From NCBI GenBank assembly GCA_900468625.1, contig UBUL01000024.1, forward strand, positions 1 through 64,000: DNA of 64,000 nt. The letters run 5' to 3'. Every line of letters begins with the position of its first letter. Positions within the stretch are counted from its first letter, which is position 1. The DNA is from Hyphomicrobiales bacterium. Its GTDB lineage: Bacteria > Pseudomonadota > Alphaproteobacteria > Rhizobiales > Rhizobiaceae. This document shows, in pieces, positions 59,396-64,000 of the stretch. Below the pieces are notes generated by a model. The model did not search any database. It was not told the DNA's origin and saw nothing but the letters and a program-made list of their open reading frames with translations. A program made the position numbers and the translations under genes.

Positions 59396-60718
59396 TCAGC
59401 CTGCCAGCCGGTTGATCGCAGCCTCGACCGTCATCGTCTCGCGAGCGCCGGTCTTACGGTCCTTCACTTCCACTTCGCCGCTCGCGATCGAACGCGGGCC
59501 GACGATGATCTGCATGGGCACGCCGATCAGATCGGCCGTCGCGAATTTCGTTCCGGCGCGCTCGTCGCGATCGTCGTACAGCACGTCCCTGCCTGCCTTC
59601 GACAGAGCGGCATAGACCGTTTCGCAAGCCTCATCGCAGGCTTGGTCGCCGGCCTTCATGTTGATCACCACGACATCGAACGGCGCGACCGATTCCGGCC
59701 AGATGATTCCGTTCTCATCATGCGATGCTTCGATGATGGCGGGAACAAGGCGTGTCGGGCCAATACCGTAAGATCCCATGTGGACAGCATGCTCCTTGCC
59801 ATCAGGACCCTGCACCTTCGCGCCCATCGGCTCGGAATATTTCGTGCCGAAATAGAAGATATGGCCGACTTCGATGCCACGCGCGGACAGGCGGTCGCCT
59901 TCCGGAATGGCATTGAATGCGGCCTCGTCATGCATTTCCGAGGTGGCGGCATAGACCGAGGTCCACTTGTCGAAGATGCTCTTCAGGCCGGCAACATCGT
60001 CGAAATTCGTGTCTTCGCCCGGAATGTCGAAATTGACGAAATCCTTGTGGCAGAAGACCTCGGACTCGCCGGTATCGGCGAGAATGATGAATTCGTGGCT
60101 GAGATTGCCGCCGATCGGGCCGGTATCGGCACGCATCGGAATCGCCCTGAGACCAAGGCGATTGAAGGTGCGCAGATAGGCGGCGAACATCTTATTATAA
60201 GAGTGTACGGCGCCTTCCAGGGTCAGATCGAAGGAATAGGCATCCTTCATCATGAATTCGCGCGAGCGCATCGTGCCGAAGCGCGGACGAATCTCGTCAC
60301 GGAACTTCAGCTGGATATGATAGAGGTTCAATGGCAAGTCCTTGTAGGACTTGACGGACGACCGGAAGATATCGGTGATCATCTCCTCATTGGTCGGGCC
60401 GTACAGCATCGGCCGATCCTGACGATCCTTGATGCGCAGCATCTCCTTGCCATAGGCGTCGTAACGGCCGCTTTCCTGCCAAAGCTCGGCCGACTGCAGC
60501 GTCGGCATCAAAAGCTCGATGGCGCCGGAGCGGTTCTGCTCTTCGCGAATGATCGCATTGACCTTGTCAAGCACGCGCTTGCCCAATGGCAGCCAGGAAT
60601 AGATGCCCTGCGACTGCTGGCGGATCATGCCGGTTCTGAGCATGAGCCGATGGGAAACAATTTCAGCCTCTTTAGGATTTTCCTTCAGAATGGGCATGAA
60701 GTAACGAGACAGACGCAT
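59396..60718 (-). CDS. proS: Prolyl-tRNA synthetase (short type)
   Basis: Class II synthetase attaching proline to tRNA(Pro). The 440 residues lack the INS editing domain of the long bacterial form, the usual alphaproteobacterial architecture. Motifs are [56 protein letters not shown] (motif 2), and [17 protein letters not shown]. The anticodon-binding domain is [17 protein letters not shown]. It lies just downstream of the candidate sRNA region, read on the other strand. Confidence 0.95.
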   Translation of the reverse strand: MRLSRYFMPILKENPKEAEIVSHRLMLRTGMIRQQSQGIYSWLPLGKRVLDKVNAIIREEQNRSGAIELLMPTLQSAELWQESGRYDAYGKEMLRIKDRQDRPMLYGPTNEEMITDIFRSSVKSYKDLPLNLYHIQLKFRDEIRPRFGTMRSREFMMKDAYSFDLTLEGAVHSYNKMFAAYLRTFNRLGLRAIPMRADTGPIGGNLSHEFIILADTGESEVFCHKDFVNFDIPGEDTNFDDVAGLKSIFDKWTSVYAATSEMHDEAAFNAIPEGDRLSARGIEVGHIFYFGTKYSEPMGAKVQGPDGKEHAVHMGSYGIGPTRLVPAIIEASHDENGIIWPESVAPFDVVVINMKAGDQACDEACETVYAALSKAGRDVLYDDRDERAGTKFATADLIGVPMQIIVGPRSIASGEVEVKDRKTGARETMTVEAAINRLAG

Positions 60719-61012
60719 GACGCTTGTTCCAGACGGTTTGAGATTCCGCTCCCTGCGGAATCGTTAGAAAATTATGTACTGGAGGCAGTTCATAACTGCT
60801 TCGCCGCAGGAAGGAAACCCGCATTCTGCAATGGAAGAATTTGGCAAATGCCCGGAAATTCAGGCGATACAGCCTATTTTCAATCTTTCGAAAAAGCGCA
60901 CATTTATAAGGATTTACAACGAAAATCCATCAACAGAAAATTTCTGCGCGGCTGTAGCAAAAAAGCAAAAAAACAGATGACAAAGCTCAATGTTTGAGCT
61001 AATTTTAGCTCA
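60719..61012. other. AT-rich divergent promoter stretch
   Basis: Relatively A/T-rich sequence between the proS start and the candidate sRNA. It ends in a perfect dyad, TGAGCTAA-TT-TTAGCTCA (60995-61012), which suits a regulatory protein site. No gene is seen. Confidence 0.45.
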
Positions 61013-61157
61013 CAAAAGAGGCAGGAAGGCTAAATTCTTGCCGTTTCGCGGTCAAGTCTTGGGAGGATCAGATCTTAGGCGCGCTCGTTCGCAGCCCCGG
61101 TAACGGATAAGGATCACGCGATACTTTAAAACAAGGCTTACAGCCTTGTTTTTTTTT
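61013..61157 (+). ncRNA. Candidate trans-acting sRNA
   Basis: An orphan + strand transcript is implied by a perfect terminator (61130-61157) with no gene upstream on that strand. The region opens with hairpin GGCAGGAA/TTCTTGCC (61020-61042) and then has a GGGAGGA stretch and a short GC-rich segment. The 5' end is approximate. Alternatively a 37-residue frame (60990-61103, MFELILAHKRGRK...) could make it a small mRNA, but it has no ribosome binding site. Confidence 0.5.
61130..61157 (+). terminator. Perfect rho-independent terminator of the candidate sRNA
   Basis: AACAAGGCT (61130-61138), loop TAC, AGCCTTGTT (61142-61150), followed by seven more T. It is a textbook intrinsic terminator on the plus strand. 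In the other direction the T run is weak. Confidence 0.93.
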
Positions 61158-61340
61158 GCTTTCTCAGCTCAGCCTCGACAGCCCACGGACTTCCCCGGAA
61201 TACTTGGTTCGTGCTTCTGCTGAAATAATATACACAAACTGTAAATTCTTTGCGCCACGCTCATGACAGGCGTGTGACGAATTGATGGCGATCGCAAGGC
61301 ACCCGCATTCCAGGCAACTTTCATCTACAATTTTCATGGA

Positions 61341-61616
61341 TCATTTGTAGCTTGGAACGATCTGTGGAATGGAATCTATACTCAGTCCGAAATAACGGGA
61401 GGCGATATACCAGGCGCCATAGATCAGGGCCGACACCAGCGTCGTAACAAGAACCACCCGCCATGCGCGAAATTTCGTTGGCGCGCTTTCGACGGTGCCA
61501 AGGACGATATCCCCATCCTCGGCCTGGGTTCGCAGGCCGAACGGTAGAACGGCGAAAAGCGTAATCCACCAGATGACGAAATAAACGGCGAAACCGGCGG
61601 CGATCTGCTGTGCCAT
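61341..61616 (-). CDS. DUF1467 family membrane protein
   Basis: A 91-residue alphaproteobacterial protein. It has one N-terminal span (AAGFAVYFVIWWITLFAVLP), the conserved FGLRTQAEDGDIVLGTVESA loop and a second span (VVLVTTLVSALIYGAWYIA). Its function is unknown. The gene order rnj-mce-DUF1467-proS is typical of rhizobia. Confidence 0.92.
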   Translation of the reverse strand: MAQQIAAGFAVYFVIWWITLFAVLPFGLRTQAEDGDIVLGTVESAPTKFRAWRVVLVTTLVSALIYGAWYIASRYFGLSIDSIPQIVPSYK

Positions 61617-61715
61617 TGAACTCCCCTCGAGGCCTGTCTCAACGCCTCTTCCTCTTCCAGGCTGCTTATAGGAGCAAAGCAGTTGTCTTTCAAAGCTCCA
61701 ATGAGCGCTTTAGTG

Positions 61716-62120
61716 TCACACTTGCTCGAGTTCGATGAGCGTGCCGAAGAAATCCTTCGGATGCAGGAACAGCACCGGCTTGCCATGCGCACCGATTTTC
61801 GGATCGCCATCGCCGAGCACGCGCGCCCCCTTGGCGACCAGCTGATCGCGCGCCGCAAGGATATCCGCAACCTCGTAGCAGATATGATGCATGCCTCCAT
61901 CCGGATTCTTTGCGAGGAAAGAGGCGATGGGCGAGGTTTCGCCCAGCGGCTCCAGCAGCTCGACCTTAGTGTTCGGCAGCTCGACGAAAACGACTGTAAC
62001 GCCGTGTTCCGGCAATGCCTGCGCAACGGACACCATGGCACCGAGCGTTTCGCGATAGGCCCTGGAAGCCGCCGCAATATCCGGCACGGCTATCGCGACG
62101 TGATTGACGCGTCCCAGCAC
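61716..62120 (-). CDS. mce: Methylmalonyl-CoA epimerase
   Basis: Interconverts (2R)- and (2S)-methylmalonyl-CoA in propionyl-CoA metabolism. The 134-residue VOC-fold protein has RVNHVAIAVPDIAAASRAYR with the first metal His, VFVELPNTKVELLEPLG with Glu, GGMHHICYEVADI with the second His, and GTLIELEQV at the end with the last Glu. It lies between rnj and DUF1467, all on the minus strand. Confidence 0.93.
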   Translation of the reverse strand: MLGRVNHVAIAVPDIAAASRAYRETLGAMVSVAQALPEHGVTVVFVELPNTKVELLEPLGETSPIASFLAKNPDGGMHHICYEVADILAARDQLVAKGARVLGDGDPKIGAHGKPVLFLHPKDFFGTLIELEQV

Positions 62121-62151
62121 GGCACTCTCCTCCCCGATCGGACCGCTGACC

Positions 62152-63825
62152 TCAGTTGCCCGTGCGCGTGACGAACGCGGTTACGACAGGTTTCTTTCCC
62201 CAGCCTTGGTTGGCGGCGGCACGCACGGCACGGCGAACGGCCTCCTGCAACATGTCCAGATCCTTGCGGCGAGCCCGGGGTATGCTCTCGACGGCGCTGA
62301 CAACGGCGTCGAAGAGTGTATCCTCCATATCCTCGCCCTCATCATCATAGGCCGGCAAGCCGACCGCCACGAGATCAGGATCGCCGACGATGTCGTAGCG
62401 GGCATCCAGCACGACGTTGACGGCGACATGGCCGACATAGGCGAGCTTCTTGCGCTCGCCGATACCCATCTCGTCGAAATCACCGATCAGTATGCCATCC
62501 TTGAAGATGCGCCCGTGCGGCGCCTCGCCGATCACTTCGACCGGACCGGGCGCGAGGCGCAGCACATCGCCATTGCGTACGCGCGGAACGGTGGCAATGC
62601 CGCTCTGCTCGGCCAATTCCTTGTGCGCGGTCAGATGCGTCGCCTCGCCATGCACCGGCACGACGACCTTCGGGCGCGTCCACTCATACATCTTCTGCAG
62701 CTCGTTGCGCCGGGGATGGCCGGAGACATGCACGAGCGCTTCTGCATCCGTCACGACATGGACACCCTGCTCGATCAGTCCGTTCTTGATGTCCTGGATC
62801 GCCTTCTCATTGCCGGGAATGGCGCGCGAGGAGAAGACGACGATATCGCCAGCGGCCAACGCAACATTGCGCATTTCGTCGCGCGAAAGTTTGGCGAGAG
62901 CTGCGCGCGGCTCGCCCTGGCTGCCGGTCAGAATGACCACGACCTTGTCGCGCGGGATATAGCCATATTCGTCTTCGGCGATGAACGGCTTGACGCCTTC
63001 CATGAGGCCGATATCGCGGGCAACGTCGACGACGCGCTTCAGCGAGCTGCCGAGCAGCAGCACTTCGCGGCCGGCGGCTTCGGCGGCCTCCGCAACGGTA
63101 CGGATGCGACCGACATTCGACGAGAAGGTGGTGATCGCCACCCTGCCCTCGGCATCTTCGATGATCTTGCGCAGGCTTTCGGAGACATCATTCTCCGAAG
63201 GCGAGACGCCATCGCGCAGCGCATTGGTGGAATCGCACATCAGCGCCAGCACGCCCTCATCGCCGAGCTGGCGGAAACGGGTCTCGTCGGTCAGCGGACC
63301 GAGCGAGGGCTCATGGTCGATCTTCCAGTCGCCCGTATGCACGACATTGCCGAGCGGCGTACGGATCATCAGCGACATCGGTTCGGGGATCGAGTGGTTG
63401 ACAGCAACACCTTCGATTTCAAAGGGGCCGACATTGATACGGTCTCCAGCCTTGAAGAGCGTTACCGGGATCTCACCCATCGACTTTTCATAATCACGCT
63501 TGGCTTCGAGAAGACCGGCGGTAAAGGCAGAGGCATAGATCGGAACATTGAGCCCCGGCCAGAGGTCGTTCAATGCGCCATAGTGATCTTCGTGCGCGTG
63601 GGTGATGATGATGCCCTTGAGGTTCTTGCGCTCCTTGGCGAGGAAACGGATATCGGGCAAGACGAGATCGACGCCGGGCAGATCCGGGCCAGGGAAAGTG
63701 ACACCGCAATCGACCATGATCCACTGGCGCTGCTCCGCCGGGCCGTAGCCGTAGAGCGCGAGATTCATGCCGATTTCGCCGACGCCTCCGAGGGGCAGAA
63801 ACACCAGTTCGTCTTGTTTCGCCAT
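62152..63825 (-). CDS. rnj: Ribonuclease J
   Basis: Metallo-beta-lactamase and beta-CASP nuclease with 5'-3' exo- and endonuclease activity, involved in rRNA 5' maturation and mRNA decay. The 557 residues start MAKQDELVFLPLGGVGEIGM behind GGGTAGGGAC. Metal-binding residues are in THAHEDHYGALNDLW, a later HTGDWKID and a beta-CASP region (SSRAIPGNEKAI, HVSGHPRRNEL, PVHGEATHLTAHKELA). The C-terminal domain is ARYDIVGDPDLVAVG. An ATG at 63843 is less likely. The window thus encodes three major RNA-decay nucleases (RNase E, R and J). Confidence 0.95.
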   Translation of the reverse strand: MAKQDELVFLPLGGVGEIGMNLALYGYGPAEQRQWIMVDCGVTFPGPDLPGVDLVLPDIRFLAKERKNLKGIIITHAHEDHYGALNDLWPGLNVPIYASAFTAGLLEAKRDYEKSMGEIPVTLFKAGDRINVGPFEIEGVAVNHSIPEPMSLMIRTPLGNVVHTGDWKIDHEPSLGPLTDETRFRQLGDEGVLALMCDSTNALRDGVSPSENDVSESLRKIIEDAEGRVAITTFSSNVGRIRTVAEAAEAAGREVLLLGSSLKRVVDVARDIGLMEGVKPFIAEDEYGYIPRDKVVVILTGSQGEPRAALAKLSRDEMRNVALAAGDIVVFSSRAIPGNEKAIQDIKNGLIEQGVHVVTDAEALVHVSGHPRRNELQKMYEWTRPKVVVPVHGEATHLTAHKELAEQSGIATVPRVRNGDVLRLAPGPVEVIGEAPHGRIFKDGILIGDFDEMGIGERKKLAYVGHVAVNVVLDARYDIVGDPDLVAVGLPAYDDEGEDMEDTLFDAVVSAVESIPRARRKDLDMLQEAVRRAVRAAANQGWGKKPVVTAFVTRTGN

Positions 63826-63839
63826 GTGGTCCCTACCCA

Positions 63840-64000
63840 TCATCTAAAGAAAACGTCGCCCGCGGCGATCGGCATGATCCTGCCGTCCTCGGTCTCGAGC
63901 ATCAACAAGCCATTATCATCGATTCCGGAGAAATGGCCCGAAATCGAGCGATCCGGCAAGTTCACCGTGATCTTTTCCCCAATCCCGCATGCAAATTCAC
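63840..64000 (-). CDS. birA: Biotin--[acetyl-CoA-carboxylase] ligase, C-terminal end (partial)
   Basis: Only the last 52-53 codons are in the window; the gene continues beyond the right edge. The visible part has the SH3-like C-terminal domain pattern (EKITVNLPDRSISGHFSGID, DDNGLLMLETEDGRIMPIAA, GDVFF). The stop lies 14 bp before the rnj start. The identification also rests on the rhizobial nuoN-birA-rnj order, so it is partly inferred from synteny. The product attaches biotin to AccB, which is also encoded in this window. Confidence 0.8.
   Translation of the reverse strand, partial: EFACGIGEKITVNLPDRSISGHFSGIDDNGLLMLETEDGRIMPIAAGDVFFR

Noticed and set aside
60990-61103. 37-residue frame inside the candidate sRNA
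   Set aside because: No Shine-Dalgarno sequence; contains the dyad and the 5' hairpin, so the region is better explained as RNA. Kept only as an alternative in the sRNA entry.

Overview
This is a gene-dense, high-GC stretch of what is almost certainly the chromosome of a Rhizobium-type alphaproteobacterium (Rhizobiaceae). The evidence is gene content and order: divK-pleD, an NDUFA12-type complex I subunit, dsbA/aroQ/accB/accC/aat, rnj-mce-DUF1467-proS-lolC/E-lolD, and several alphaproteobacterial DUF families (DUF983, DUF1062, DUF1467, DUF2155, DUF3572, DUF3597). Rhizobial intergenic palindromes and SOS-type GTTC-N7-GTTC boxes also fit. I cannot name the species. I see no prophage, insertion sequence, CRISPR array, rRNA operon or plasmid function.

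Layout. 0.4-5.1 kb: DUF3597 gene, tRNA-Gly and tRNA-Tyr, rlmB, a protease-inhibitor-like secreted protein, small hypotheticals, tRNA-Thr, nadK. 5.1-10.4 kb (minus strand): prfB with a programmed frameshift, PBP1A, a cell-wall amidase. 11.0-13.9 kb: rne, encoding RNase E with a split S1 domain, behind a long leader. 14.1-19.4 kb: an aminotransferase divergent from dsbA, then aroQ-accB-accC-aat. 19.4-20.4 kb: a rod-like candidate structured RNA and a DUF1062 gene. 20.4-27.1 kb: DUF2155, NDUFA12, GNAT enzymes and gatB, with yjhX between gatB and gatA-gatC. 27.2-30.6 kb: UPF0173 hydrolase, ruvX, two small membrane proteins, a TetR regulator and a ParDE pair whose toxin has no start codon. 30.6-36.5 kb: AidB-like protein divergent from pyrB, pyrC' (degenerate dihydroorotase), plsY and dprA. 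36.7-44.0 kb: topA, rnr, DUF983, MFS transporter and rpmG. 44.0-44.9 kb: an AT-rich gap. 44.9-49.7 kb: pleD and divK, small hypotheticals, a GNAT enzyme and dinB. 49.9-56.9 kb: GH25 lysozyme lipoprotein, L,D-transpeptidase, dnaE and small SOS-box-associated genes. 57.4-64 kb: lolD, lolC/E, proS, a candidate sRNA, DUF1467, mce, rnj and the end of birA.

Functional themes. Most genes are housekeeping: translation and tRNA (prfB, gatCAB, proS, rlmB, aat, rpmG), RNA decay (rne, rnr, rnj), replication and repair (topA, dnaE, dinB, dprA, ruvX), envelope (PBP1A, amidase, L,D-transpeptidase, GH25, Lol), pyrimidine and lipid synthesis, and cell-cycle signalling (divK-pleD).

The most interesting signal is a set of three near-identical SOS (LexA-type) boxes within 8.5 kb, each GTTC-(A/C)(A/C)TTTTT-GTTC. 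One lies at dinB, an expected SOS gene. One lies 34 bp upstream of an unannotated 28-codon ORF for a hydrophobic peptide just upstream of dnaE. One lies upstream of a DUF5680 gene. The 28-residue peptide resembles, in size and context only, SOS-induced membrane peptides such as Caulobacter SidA or E. coli TisB. Other items worth checking are the start-less ParE toxin, the degenerate dihydroorotase, an orphan sRNA with a perfect terminator, and the rod-like RNA upstream of the DUF1062 gene.
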